A stretch of DNA of 64,000 bases from Capitella teleta. Taxonomy: Eukaryota > Annelida > Polychaeta > Capitellidae. The first letter of the stretch is position 1. Each line of letters begins with the position of its first letter. The notes beneath the pieces were generated by a model. That model did not search any database, was not told the DNA's origin, and saw only the letters and a list, made by a program, of their open reading frames with translations. The stretch spans positions 10,885-74,884 of the forward strand of contig KB310879.1 in assembly GCA_000328365.1 (NCBI GenBank), written 5' to 3'. Shown in pieces: positions 43,335 through 55,262 of the stretch. The position numbers and the translations under genes were made by a program.

Positions 43335-44460
43335 ATCCCTAATAATTAAAAACATGCATTTTTGGTCTGAATGATGAACCATGAATACGTATTTGTCCGT
43401 AGTTGAAAAGTCCACTTTTTGCATTTACATTTATACATATATACATTTATACCGGTGATTATATAATGAGATTCAATAGCCGTGCAGCACACTGCTTGGC
43501 ATCGTTCAACTTCGTTAATCTCTCCGCTGTCCTTGGCTGAGTCATCTGAGAAATGAGAATGAACAATTGATGCCATACATAAGTGATATACAACATAATT
43601 ATCTCAGAAATATAATTAATACAACAAGCTAGCTTGCAAAATCTGCTAAAAAAAGTTGAGTTAAAAAAAGTCTTGCATAAGATATTAAATTTTAATATAG
43701 TCTAAAATTACTTCTTAACATTGAGAATACAAACAAATGAATACATGTAATACAATTAGTACATGTGCATATTGATGACCTCTTCAGGCACTGTAGCTGT
43801 ACGTATTATTTTCAAACAAATGTAAATTGTATTCAATATTCAAACATACATGTATATCAATATATAATATATAAGTATAATTATATATCTTACCTTACTC
43901 TTCCTCGCTGTGGGGTGTTATCAATGAAAACAGAAGAAAATAAAAGGAACATGTCTAACAAGGCACTTAAAAGCAATGAAAACAGAAACATTTCTGAACA
44001 TCAAAAAGTACCTGCTGCTTCACTTTGATTGGAAGAAATCGTCTGCGGTTCGATGGCTTCCTCTGGTTAATTGTCATCATGATTGTTTCCTAAGCATAGC
44101 GTAATACGTGAATGATTATGAAATGGTGCACACAAAAGAGGTGCCCCTTAAATAATAATTGATAATCTTTAACACCGCACCTGGAACTGAGATTATACAC
44201 TGCGTACAGCCTTTACATGCAGTCATCAAGGGTAACTGTGACTGGGAGAGTACGTCACTGTACATGCATGTATTGGGCGGTGAAATATTTAAAATGTTAT
44301 GTGAGTGCTGGAGATTTTCAATTCAATTTCAAGTTTGAATCATCTGATAATGTGAGATACATGTATACTAGTATATGCTGATAAAGTCAACTGGTCAGTG
44401 ACTGACTGACTGAGTAAATGCACTGAATCAGAGAGAAACAGTATCATGAGACTGCTCAGC
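43335..44460. other. No gene recognised
   Basis: AT-rich intergenic sequence with microsatellite-like TA stretches near 43845-43885. Confidence 0.35.
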
Positions 44461-44462
44461 TA

Positions 44463-45108
44463 CCGTGGAGTAGGAGCAGGCCACAGGAGAAGGGCGGGGG
44501 GGGGGGAGTTGGGCCAGTGCCCCCTTTCAATGTAGGAGTGGGTTGGTCATGCAGTATCGTGAGTAATAGCACAGATAAATCTGGCCAGGTCTGTATACCT
44601 CATGGCGTCTCGCTGTAGTCAGTAGTGTAGTACATGTATCACAATACTAGTGTCATTCATTGTATCATGTATGATGTATGTCAGCTACGTGAGTATGTCC
44701 ACTGTACACATACAGTGGCAGTGTAATTGTGGGATATATGTAAGCATCTTAGCTGTTACTGTGGTCAGTTTTATTTTAGGTTACCTCTTTCAATTGAAGA
44801 ATGAGGTGATGCTACTCTGGGGAAGGGGGGGACAGACATCAAATTTATCCCCAAATCAAAAGCGCCTCTGCGGTGTTTGCTTTATGATTCTAAGTCATTT
44901 GCCTTCTTGAGAGAACTGAGGGGAGAAGGACAAAGGCAGTGTAGCATATAGTATCATTAATATGGAACTATCATAATTTTTCTAAATGGCTTGATTTTTT
45001 TTTTTCTGCACATGCCAGGGGGGGGGGCAAAACATACTCAGCCCCCCCACTCCTAGACTTGGGGGGGGGAGGCTGGGCCCCCTCGCCCCCCGGTTCCTAC
45101 GCCACTGC
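44463..45108. mobile_element. GC-ended TIR element (MITE) with a nested repeat fragment
   Basis: The left end (CCGTGGAGTAGGAGCAGG, then a G-rich run and GGGCCAGTGCCCCC) is matched in inverse by the right end (GGGCCCCCTCGCCCCCCGGT then TCCTACGCCACTGC). The CAGTGGCGTAGG terminus is shared by several DNA-transposon families in animals (recall). Inside, 44568-44625 is an end fragment of the 8161-8846 TIR family. Confidence 0.55.
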
Positions 45109-45269
45109 ATTTTTTAACAAACAGAGAAATCATCGGTTGGGGCGGCCAACTGGGTGTTGCACAATGATCAAGCATTGCGACACCTTGCGAACGTCGCCGC
45201 CTCATTCAGGTTGTCTGGTGGTTTTCAGTTGCTCTGATCTGGAAAACATGTTAGCATACCTTTTATCTG

Positions 45270-45577
45270 TTCCTTAATCTCAATATATCGAAGGATCGCG
45301 AAAGTACATCAATATCTGTCAGCAAAAGCATGCGCACTAGTGCTGCATGCCACCGTGATTTCAAGACTCGATTACCATTATGGCCTCCTCTTTGCTCATC
45401 CAAAATGCCAAATACGTCGGCTACAGATGACGAAAAACAGTGCCGCGCGAATTCTAACAAAAAATCCTAAAAGTGACCACATAATACCTGTTATAGCGTC
45501 ACTGCATTGGCTCCCAGTGGAGAAACGGATCCAGTTCAAAGTTTTGTGCAACATCCACAATGCTTTGCACTGAAATC
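45270..45577 (+). mobile_element. LINE reverse transcriptase C-terminal fragment (CR1-like)
   Basis: ISRLDYHYGLLFAHPKCQIR, then NSAARILT and HWLPVEKRIQFKVLCNIHNA follow the C-terminal signature of CR1/L2-type LINEs. The fragment is truncated on both sides and lies 5' of the foldback repeat copy at 45585. Confidence 0.8.
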
Positions 45578-45584
45578 AACATGT

Positions 45585-45725
45585 TCGAGTGAATCTCAAT
45601 TCGAGCCACATAACCGATTGAGACGAAGTAGAATTTGATTATCTGGCTTCAGAATCACAAGAACAAGTCTATCTGAATGAAACCATCAACTTTCGAGTGA
45701 TTCTGCTACTGCTCATGGGCTATAA
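45585..45725 (-). repeat. Foldback repeat, copy 2 (reverse)
   Basis: The reverse complement shows ACTCGAAAGTTGATGGTTTC, TTGTTCTTGTGATTCTGAAG and CCAGATAAT in the same order as 41430-41510. Confidence 0.6.
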
Positions 45726-45899
45726 CAATATCTACTCAGCTGATCGTCCAAAAATCCGATGCTATGTCCTGGTTAAAGCTGCCTTGCTTTTGCAAATGAG
45801 AATACCGATCATTGTGAGCTATATATAGCTATATATATATATATAGCTCGTCACCGTCACAGTCGGCTATCTGTTTGATGTGGTCAAGCTGCAGCCTGG

Positions 45900-45966
45900 T
45901 GAGTGATGGGGTTTTACGGCTCCACCCAACCCATTCGGGTGATACGGGCGCCAGAACAGAAGGCCC
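45900..45966 (-). mobile_element. SINE family A, 3' end only
   Basis: GTGATGGGGTTTTACGGCTC ... GGCGCCAGAACAGAAGGCCC is identical in layout to the first 65 bases of the other minus-strand copies, then the similarity stops abruptly. Confidence 0.8.
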
Positions 45967-46437
45967 TTTCTTACTTTCTTGCAAGTGTATTGGAAACATC
46001 GTGCTGATCTAGCTTTGTGATGAGCTCTTTTCTTTATCATTTAGACATTCTTAATGCTTTTTAAACCTTACGAGAATCAATTTAGAATAATGATAGTGCA
46101 TAGAAGTTGACCATAATCACGATGGTTGTCAATGAGTGCAATATTTAGACAAGATACCCTACATAATTTCTCGAGGGAAGTCAAAACTAATTGTAACATG
46201 AGCAGGTAGTAAGTGATAAGCTCAATGTAATGATATAAAAGACATGTTAAATATAGCATCAACCCCTTTCGCTCAATAGCTCGTCAGAGTCATAATTCAC
46301 TAGTGGCTTCGGCAAATCTTCTGTAAGCTAGATTTGAATTTTGTAGTTCAAACGTTGTTACACAGTCTTTTAATTATTTTTGCACTTTCCTTCACAGTGA
46401 CGACTCGATCTACCTCCATTTAATTAATAAATTTTAT

Positions 46438-46556
46438 GTTATCTGGCGGTAGTCTCTTCCCAATAGCCGATTTCGTCGATCGGTTATTTTGCTCCAGATT
46501 CAGTTGAACATAATCTATGAGCATCTCCTTCCCGTGACTTATCCTTTAAATTATGC
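46438..46556 (+). repeat. Foldback repeat, copy 3
   Basis: GTTATCTGGCGG ... TTTCGTCGATCGGTTATTTT, GCTCCAGATTCAGTTGAAC and ATCTCCTTCCCGTGACTTAT match the right half of 41442-41590 in order. Confidence 0.55.
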
Positions 46557-46822
46557 TGAGTCAGTCATATTATAATACTTATAAAACCACATCTGAAGAA
46601 GTTAATGCAGCACCATGTGAGTTAAGTAGTTATGCAACATAAGACACTATATTAGGCGTATCCAATGAATTCCACCATATTGATGTTTTTAATTTAATTT
46701 AATTTGCATTTAATTTTTTTTTTTTTAATTTTATATTTACCATTATGGTTTAGTTTTCCATTCTTTTCTGTCTTTTCTCCTGTCCACGTCTTTGTGTGCA
46801 ATAAAATATTGCTATAGTTATA

Positions 46823-47411
46823 ACGAGGGTTGTTCCGAAAGTTCTCGGCCTAACATAGAATTAAGGTGTGAACACAAAAAGTTGAGTGAGTGAGTGAGTG
46901 AGTGATGGGGTTTTACGGCTCCACCCAATCCGATCGGATGGTACGGGCGCCAGAACAGAAGGCCCGGGACCGGGGTTTCCCCCTACTCTTATCGATAAAT
47001 CCCAAGGGTTCTTTATCCTGCATGCCACCATAGAGAGTAGTACACAGCGCCCGGCCTTGTTACGCAGTTGGGCAGCACTGCAGAGTCACCGAAGAATTAC
47101 AATTATAACGAATTACAATTATAATTCACAATCATAACGCCCGTGGCCTGATCGGGTCTCGAACCCGGGACCTCGACCCCCATGGTCGGCATAGGTGCCC
47201 CTCACAGAAAGTTAAAATTTGGCCTGAATATACTAGTAGGATAGCTTTACAGATAAAAATTGCATTCAGTGAATTTCCCAGAAAGTCACGTGAGGAAAAT
47301 AACAAAGCTACGCGTGTATTTGTGAATAGTTACTCTGTCTAACCTCCAAATTTCACCTCTTTAGAATTGCGCGTTGTACGTTAGGCCGAGAACTTTTCGA
47401 GCAACCCTCGT
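46823..47411. mobile_element. Mariner-like MITE carrying an inserted SINE
   Basis: Left end ACGAGGGTTGTTCCGAAAGT plus TCTCGGCCTAAC; right end is the inverse (GTTAGGCCGAGAAC, CTTTTCGAGCAACCCTCG), with TA-rich flanks. CGAGGGTTG termini are typical of mariner elements. Without the 0.3-kb SINE the element would be about 285 bp and has no transposase. Confidence 0.8.
46896..47197 (-). mobile_element. SINE family A, inserted in the mariner-like MITE
   Basis: It has a complete 3' end and body. The B box (GGGTTCGAGACCC) is kept, but the anticodon/D-arm part of the head is deleted relative to 28246-28600. The tail on the plus strand is preceded by (GAGT)n. AAAAAGTT on the left and AGAAAGTT on the right may be the target duplication. 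Confidence 0.85.
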
Positions 47412-48100
47412 ATACTATATTGATGAACCGAAATTACAAATCGTAATTCGGCGCACATTTTTGTCAATAGAAAGTGAATACAATTGCATATTGTGACCAT
47501 GTCGAGTTGATGAAATGTTTGATATAGGATATTACTGTGTCACCTGCCGTTTGGATGTGATTTCACTGAAGTTTGGCCGCTCATGGAAAATGAAAGGAAA
47601 TTGTCTAATCTGTAATACCGCGGGGAGGCGGCAAAATGTGCGGGTGAGACGGCGAGTCTTAGTTGGTGGAGGTCTGCTGCAATGCAAACCATGGCCCGGG
47701 TGATCGAACGTTCCAGAACGCCTTCTTATGAAGAAAATGACTTGTATATGGAAGGTGCCGATAACCCGTCGCGCATGCAGCATAGTGAAAGAGCAGACGC
47801 AGTTCTGATGGATCATTTAATCAGCAAATATGGAATCAGTAAACGTGCGGCGCTCGATAGATGCGGTTTTCTTTTCACGTTATACCTATGTTGACATTAC
47901 TGAAAAATGCCAGTGTAGCACTGTATAAGGGATAAATGTCGCTCCAACCGTAAAGAGACCTGCAGAGGATGCATTTATAGGGTTATTTTATTTTAATATG
48001 TTTTCCGTCGAAGAAAACAGACCGTCGCCCTGTCAAGTGCCAAACATGGGTGAAAGCTTGAGGGCGTGAAAATTTCCCCCTCGACCAAGTGAATGAATGA
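47412..48100. other. Unidentified, possible exon near 47680-47890
   Basis: A plus-strand frame from about 47682 (MARVIERSRTPSYEENDLYM, later ISKYGISKRAALDRC) is less random than its neighbours and might be an exon. I do not recognise it and no partner exon is evident. Confidence 0.25.
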
Positions 48101-48260
48101 ATGAATGGGTGGAGTTTTACGGCACTCTGATACTTCCCTCGACCGAGTGCCACATGCATTTGTTCGAAGCATTTTGTTCACGGGTCGGTACCTACCGATG
48201 CATATCCAAACACACCCCAACAGACATGCATGCTACTGAGGCCCAAATGTCTTCGTTCCT
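48092..48260 (-). mobile_element. Possible further SINE-like copy sharing the 3' end of family A
   Basis: A (GAAT)n tract followed by GGGTGGAGTTTTACGGC echoes the family A 3' end (TGATGGGGTTTTACGGC), but the body differs. A tRNA-like head was not found. Confidence 0.35.
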
Positions 48261-50183
48261 GTACAAGAAGAGGACACCTTGAAAAGTACGATCAGCCTTC
48301 TCGCATTATTATATCATTTACCAGATGATTAATTAGGTTTAATGTGTTGTCTTCACGAGTGACCGGTCAGGGCAACGATTATCTAGCGACAGGATGGTCC
48401 GGGCGATCATTATTTTAATGTGCATGCATCGCTGTTGTCGGACCATCTCATATCCATTTGTGATCACCATTACGTCTGGATTTTAAATAAAAGGCGCTGA
48501 GGAAGGAACACGAGCAGATACCAATTTGAGTGAGACTGAGCGGGCAACTCAGTAGCAGGGATTCGAGACCCCTCTCGTGTTCGGACCCAGCCCAGTTAAG
48601 CCGTGCATCATGTTGTTGGTTCATCCTTACTGACTCTGTTCCAAGAAATTCTCGGTCAGGGACCGAACCTGTGAATCTGAAGAGAGCGTGAAGTACCCGG
48701 GGTACTCAAACTCTTCAATCTGCTCGATCTGCTGTCAGGACACCAGCTTAACTGCACAGGGAACGTCTTCGGGAGTGTCAACCCTCAGTTGCCAAGAAAC
48801 TCAAATTATTTGGCGTGTATCTATATGACATCTATATGAATCAATATGATATCTATATGAATTAAATTGACGTTCGATGAGTATAATACCGTGTACAACT
48901 CATTGGGTGCATTATACATCATGTGATGTACGAGTATAATCAAATATATCAATCATCAAGTAAATTAAGATCATCAAGAATTTTTTGAGAGCCCCATACA
49001 CTACTTTAATAGGGCACCGAGTGACTTCAATTGCAATCAGCTGGCACAGGAGTTCCTCTCTATCTCAGATGTTATGAGGTGGTTGCACTCATGCTTTCGT
49101 CTCAGTTAAGGATCTCATTTCAAAAACAAAAGCTTTAATGGCTCATCGAATCTCTTTGATGCATTCATGCATCTTATATAGCTATATACAGATCGGTCAA
49201 GGGGAGTTATCTATTATTGTCTCCGCTGAAGATCTCAATCAGAATTTAACCCCAAATTTATAGTAAATTTGGTTAATTTGCATCATCAATCATCATATGT
49301 CATGATTTAATAAATTTTATTTTCATTCAAAAAGTCAAGATCTCGATCAAGATGGAGGCCATCAACACACACGCACAATTCCACTATAATAATTATAATT
49401 CTGCTTTACGATATCTCGTAGTAGAAACGCCAAGACCTTTCAAGTAACGCAGCAAATCTTGGACTTTTTGCTTCGCAAATTCAACTTATCCATTAAACGC
49501 CAAGATAGAAAATGAATTTGCTGTTCCACTTGTGGAACTAGGTCAACTCTGCGCCGCTTTGCGCATTCGCGAAAGGTTATCAGCACATCAGCTATTATGC
49601 CAAAACCTATATGTCCGTTGGCCATTTGGGGTCCTGCACAGGGGTCGGCATCTGCATGGCGGCCCTTGAGATCCCTGGATCCGGCCCGTGGCACTCAGAA
49701 GCCAGTCGAAGAAGCTACTTTGAATTGCTTTAATTAGGCGTTAATTAAGTATTGCTTACTTGGCAGAAATACGCATCCGTAATCAATTCGATTCGATTCC
49801 TGTAGTAGGCCCAACGTGATGACTACTATATGGCCCGTTTTGGCCTACTGACTTGAATTAGTCGGGGACGCTCTTTTAAAGCGACGGGATAGCCTTCGTA
49901 TCTGGACGTTTTGAGAGAATCGATTTCCTGTTATGATCCTCTGATCACATTCACCTGTATCATTATACCGCTCTCCTTGACGTCCTTGTTGTCTTCCTGA
50001 AATAATCACTTAATTCGTTTGAAGCTTGGTTACAATGTAGCATTACATTAGCTTTTTTAATTTGCTTTAATTTGAGTTATTTTCACATGTTGAATCTGAG
50101 ACTCAACTGCAAAATTAGTTATCAGCCTTGGCGTAGATTTTTTTTCACAATTTCTTGGTCATGGCCACCATTAAAGCACTAGT
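48261..50183. other. No gene recognised; possible hAT-like end near 49636
   Basis: Intergenic sequence. CAGGGGTCGGCATCTGCATG followed by GATCCGGCCCGTGG at 49636-49692 resembles the ends of Charlie/hAT elements (CAGGGGT...GGCCC pattern), but a second end was not found. Confidence 0.3.
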
Positions 50184-50504
50184 GCGTGATGGGGTTTTAC
50201 GGCTCCACCCAAATCAATCGGATGATTCCGGCGCCAGAACAGAAGCTAGGCCTACTCTTATCGATAAAACCCAAGGGTTCTTTATCCTTCATACCACCAT
50301 AGACAGTACTACACAGCGCCCGGCCTTGTTACGCAGTTGGGCAGCACTGCAGAGTCACCGAAGAAATACAGTTATAACGGATTACAATTATAATTCACAA
50401 TCATAACGCCCGTGGCCTGATCGGGTCTCAAATTCGGAACCTCGACCCCCACAGTCGGCATAGGATTGTAGTCAGTCGGTTAAACCGATTGAGCTATTCT
50501 CAAT
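50184..50504 (-). mobile_element. SINE family A, near full length
   Basis: Same order as 28246-28600: 3' end TGATGGGGTTTTACGGCTCC, body, and a tRNA-like head ending in AATAGCTCAATCGGTTTAAC (minus strand). The B box is degraded. Confidence 0.85.
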
Positions 50505-52501
50505 GAAACCCATGTCTATAAAATCTGCTCCCAGGTCCCAGTAAAAATATTGAACCAATTATTCTTGGTAGAATATTGGACGCGCGGGAAATGAGCCTGA
50601 TCGTTTCATGGTCTTCGCTTGTCTGTGCCTTGCGGTTATTTTTAAAGAGCAACATATTATACCAAAGACCTTTTATACCCAGGCAGCCAGCTCGCGTGTT
50701 TCCCCATGGCTCGCTTTTGTTATTTTCGATCTTTGTCCGTTTAAAGGATATTTCAATGGTGCATTTGTTTGGCTGCATTACGAATATTTTATATGCTAAT
50801 GAATCAGATCTGACCAGACGCATCGAACATTTTGATGGTGCTTTTTGTACTTTTCACGAATATAATTAATTTTCTTTATACTGTTTACATGGTTCATATT
50901 TTGAGTATTCTCGATCTATGTAAAATTGTAGAACATCCAAGAGATTGATCAGTTTATAATAAGTTAATTCAATTAAGGGCACAAATGTTAATTAGATATC
51001 AACAAAATTGTGAACTTTTAATTGAAAAACAGACAAACACAACAAATAAACACTAATTATTGACTTCGTATTAAAGGTATCGTAGCAAAAAAATTGCTTT
51101 TATTAGTATATAAAAATTGCAATGTAGACATCTAAATATAATATTTTTTGATGTAGTAGCTTCGACTTAAATTATTTGTGTATTTCCAACGAAACGGAAC
51201 ACCAACCAGGGATATATTATACAGAATACTGTACAGGGCTACAAAGCCTCTGCATAATTTATTAATTTTGTATTCTCGGACATTAATTCCTTAAAAAATA
51301 ACCATATATATTTTGACCTTCATACAACAACCCTTATTGTTGCCGCGGTACACCGAATTGGGTTGTTGATGTTGCATGTGGTAATTATATACTCGAGACC
51401 AAGATTCAAATATCTGTCGACGTAATTGAAACAAACGTTAAGTGCTTTAAAATGTAAAGTTTTAACAATCACTCGTTCTGCATCCCTTGTTAGTTATAAT
51501 TACCCTTAAAATGATTCAATTTGAAACATGCTGGAACTTAAAGATCTCAGTGTGACAATTGACACTACTCTTGTCTTTTAAAACGCACATTAAATATATC
51601 CAAATGCAACATTATGACATGTTTAAAAGGTGCGTGCGTTGGCTTTTATGCACCAACGAGTTCTAAGTTGCAACTACATAAATATTGTGTTAGTAATCTC
51701 GATTTCTTTTCACCTGTTTAATCGCGGCATCTAAAGCGCAATAGTTATTTTTAATCCGTTCAGCGGTCCATGAGAAAATTTATTTTATCAAACACAGATA
51801 TTCCAATTCTGAGCCCCTACCACTGTGTTTAATTTAGGAGAGAGTTTACTTACTTCATGTTTTTGTTCAAATATTTGACTAGCCTGGTTAATGTCTATTC
51901 CACCCATGAAATCAGTTCTACATGTAGTCAAACTCTTTGTTCTGCAAAAGTCCTGGTATTATTTTCTCTCGTTTGCACGGAAACTTTTAAAGCATATTAT
52001 TTTAGTAGAGTTGTTCATTTTAGGGAACATTTTACCACCTCATATTTGCAATTCTGTTTAAATTGATGTTTTTATTTTTGTTAAAGTCATAACTTAAATA
52101 TTATAATCAAAAGATAGCTTCTTTTATGTGGATAAAATATGTTTTACCTTTGAGCCGCTTCATTTTATATGTGTTTGCCTGTCGAGTTAGTCTCGTGTTT
52201 TGTTTTTAATGCATGAAATTACATAAATAAATTAAAAAAAAATTACATACATACAAGAATACTTTGATAAGAGACAGCAATGTCTTGGTGGCAAAGTAAT
52301 TATTTACTATTTATGAATAATAAAATTATTAAGACATACGAAATTATTTTATTGAAAAACTCACAATAATAAGAGATATAAAACCATGTTTTTTTTTTTC
52401 TCATGCACAATAAGACACAAAGCCACAAGACTTAAAATGGCCTTGGTAAAAACATCTTAAAACGCCTATGCAACACGGAAAAATTAGATACCATTGGCAC
52501 G
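50505..52501. other. No gene recognised
   Basis: About 2 kb of AT-rich DNA with no exon-like structure, repeat ends or RNA genes that I could recognise. Confidence 0.4.
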
Positions 52502-52691
52502 CTAATCTCTGAACAAGAGGGTCGTATTATACGTGCCACAGGCGGTTGTGTTCTGGTCAAATAAGTCTTTTACTGTCACACCCGTTCCGTCCTTCTGTCC
52601 TTCTTTGAGAGGATAGAGACTCTTGAAGCCCACGATCATGAAAGGCTGCTCTCTGAACAGGTAAGTTGCGCAATCGTACAAGATCTCAGCT
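52502..52691 (-). CDS. Terminal exon of an unidentified minus-strand gene
   Basis: A 3' splice site (CATTGCAG on the minus strand) is followed by 62 codons and a TAG stop: AEILYDCATYLFREQPFMIV, then GFKSLYPLKEGQKDGTGV, VKDLFDQNTTACGTYNTT and LLFRD. The sequence is well balanced, has two cysteines and two NTT glycosylation motifs, and keeps codon character to the stop, which argues for a real exon of a secreted or lumenal protein. Earlier exons must lie above 52.7 kb or be cut off by repeats and the gap at 54.6 kb; I could not place them. I do not recognise the family. Confidence 0.5.
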
Positions 52692-52699
52692 CTGCAATG

Positions 52700-53950
52700 G
52701 AGCCAAATTGAGATGATTAATACTGGTGTACTAGAAACACCTCGTGTAATTAGAATTTGCTTGGGGTAAAACGGGCAAAGAAAATATTGAAATTAAAGAT
52801 ATTCAAAATGGGTACATTTTCACATATTAGGGAAAAAGAAAATAACATAGTGGAGAACAAAGTATAAGGAAAGAAAAGGAAAACGTCATGTCATCACACA
52901 TAATAAATATGAGGCACGCTCAATTTCCTGCTTATCGAAAATAAACGTCACATTCGATCTGTTGACAATTAAATCCTCAATTGCCTGAATGGTGCATGTC
53001 TCATCTTGAGTATATTCTAGTGCAAGTGCATTACAAACGGTGCGTTTGATCAATTGCTGAACATTTATACAGACATATTACCGTTTCCTTCTAACACAAT
53101 TTGCGAAGTGCATTTAACAATTGGGTTGCTACTGGATACACAAGAGTGCCAAAAAAATGCAAATCGTTTTTACAATAAGGTCATGAAGTTATCGGAACAC
53201 GCTAGCGGTGGTACATATCCCGATCTGGTTCTATAAGGAAAACGCGCATAACCATAGACCTAGTATAACAGTTAGACCGCGCAAGGCTCTCGAAACCCCG
53301 GCACGCAGTCAAGCGTATCGGTAAAGCGGCGGAAAAGTAGTGCAGAGGCATTTCGTTCCGCCGTTGTGGTAGGGTTTGACTTAAAAGTTCTTTCATAAAC
53401 AAGTAGATCTTTTGCTCCAAATGCTTTGTATTAGGATTTGATCCTGAAGTCTCAAAAGCATGGAAGAGTGTAAATTGGAAGTACATGTGGTTGACTTATA
53501 TTCGAAGGAATTTTCAATCCAGAAGAAAAGTTCAATTTTAAAACTCCATTTTTGATACTAGTACGTTTTTTCTGTTTGGAAGGTGTTTACTATGAAGTAT
53601 ATTCCTTATCCAGAGGTTATTTTTTACATTTGGAAATGACTTGTTTTTATCAGACATAGGAGATAATCTAAATTAATATGATTATAATAATTTTGTTGGT
53701 TCAGTTCAAGCCTGTAGATGACACAGCATGCCGGATACGGTTAGACAAGAGATAATCATTATTTAGCAAAGTGTTGGGACTTTGAACTTCTATTCGCGAG
53801 CAGAGGCCTATATCTACCCAGTAAGAGCTTACCACAACTGAGCCCCAAGACAGTGGGTTGTGAGTTGTCACCTCAGCTCAGGCCAACAAAAGGGTCAAGG
53901 TGACAGGGCAAAGAGTAACATGATCACTCCAGACTACACACCAGTCACTG
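52700..53950. other. No gene recognised
   Basis: AT-rich. It may be intronic to the minus-strand gene ending at 52502, but no partner exon is evident. Confidence 0.35.
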
Positions 53951-53954
53951 ACCT

Positions 53955-54365
53955 ATAGAATCAGTGTTGCTATACGGATGTGAGGCATGGACAATAACAC
54001 CAACCTTAGAGAAGTCTCTAAATGGCTGTTACACCCGTATGCTACGGGCAGTCCATGACGTGAAGTGGTATCATCATGTGCCAAACAGCGAGCTGTACAA
54101 GAACATGAACAAGGTCGGAGACACAGTGGCCGCCCGGAGAATGAGGCTGGCAGGGCATTGCCTGCGTCATAAGGAATTGCCAGCAAGTGGACTAATCCTC
54201 TGGGCACCAAACCATGGCAAAAGAGCCAGAGGGCGAAGAAGACTGAACTACATCGATGTCTTGAAGAGGGATGCTGGAGTTGAAAGCGAGGGGGAATTGG
54301 CCACATGTATGATGGACCGAGACATCTGGCGGATCCATGTTCGAGCCCGACTGAGGCCGCCCTAG
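53955..54365 (+). mobile_element. LINE 3' fragment (RT C-terminus) with (TAG)n tail
   Basis: LLYGCEAWTITPTLEKSLNG, CYTRMLRAV, TVAARRMRLAGHCLRHKELP and GRRRLNYIDVLKRD match the C-terminal end found after reverse transcriptase in many animal LINEs. The stop codon is the first of a (TAG)n microsatellite (54364-54388), which is likely the element's tail. Confidence 0.85.
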
Positions 54366-54590
54366 TAGTAGTAGTAGTAGTAGTAGTATAATAACAAAGT
54401 ACATGTATTCAACTGAGTAATGCAAGGTCTTTATGTCACTGTGAAACAATTGTTGAGGCATATTGACATTATATGTGGAGTGTATGATATTTCAAAAGTC
54501 CTGCACTCCCCACTTGGCGGACGATAATAATAATACATCATCTCCTCCAGTTATGTGTTTTACTAGGTGTTTACAGTCTTCTTACTCAAG

Positions 54591-54640
54591 NNNNNNNNNN
54601 NNNNNNNNNNNNNNNNNNNNNNNNNNNNNNNNNNNNNNNN
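54591..54640. other. Assembly gap (50 N)
   Basis: Run of 50 Ns. Confidence 0.99.
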
Positions 54641-55019
54641 AATGAGAGACTTGAGGCACTCCTGTGTCTTTGTGTAACATTGAATAACTCTAATTTTTTA
54701 ATGTCTTTTGAATCTGGTAAAGACACGAGTGACAATTATGGAGGCGCAGAGATAATCCCATTTGTGAGCTGAGTGCCAGCTGTCAGTTTGTCGATATCTG
54801 ATGCACAGCCAGCGACACACAGCAGAAAAAATTCACTCAACTAGACTACTTGTACGTGTAATAATAATAACAATAACAAAATAATTATTTATTTTGTGTA
54901 GCATAAAATCAACAATAAATGTTCTCTAAAACGCTATACAGGTGAAAAAAAAAAAAAAAAAAAAAAAAAATCAGAACATTGGGTAAAGATTAATTTCATA
55001 AATTAAAGAAGTATTTTCA

Positions 55020-55262
55020 AAAATTCTGAAAATCAAAAGTGTGTCTTTAAACGCTGTTTAAAAGTAGCAAGTGATGACGAGGATCTAACAAAGCATGGGA
55101 GTGCATTGAACAGTGTGGGTCCAGCGAGGCTGAACGTATTTCTTTTTACAAAATCACATGCGGTGAACGGCACATCAAGATAAAAACAATCCGTAGCACG
55201 AAGTGGGGTGATATGCTTGGATCAACTGCGACAGGTATGGTTGGGCAAGTTGGCACACTTGT
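55020..55262 (-). mobile_element. LINE 3' end fragment
   Basis: The minus strand encodes DVPFTACDFVKRNTFSLAGP, TLFNALPCFVRSSSLATFKQ and RLKTH, the usual C-terminal pattern (AGPxLWNxLP...FKxxLKTHL) of CR1/L2/RTE-like LINEs. The rest of the element is missing. Confidence 0.7.

Noticed and set aside
49636-49692. Complete hAT element
   Set aside because: Only one possible end is visible; no partner end or 8-bp duplication was found.
53270-53350. tRNA-like minus-strand sequence with GGGGTTTCGAGAGCC
   Set aside because: No matching A box at proper spacing and no cloverleaf.
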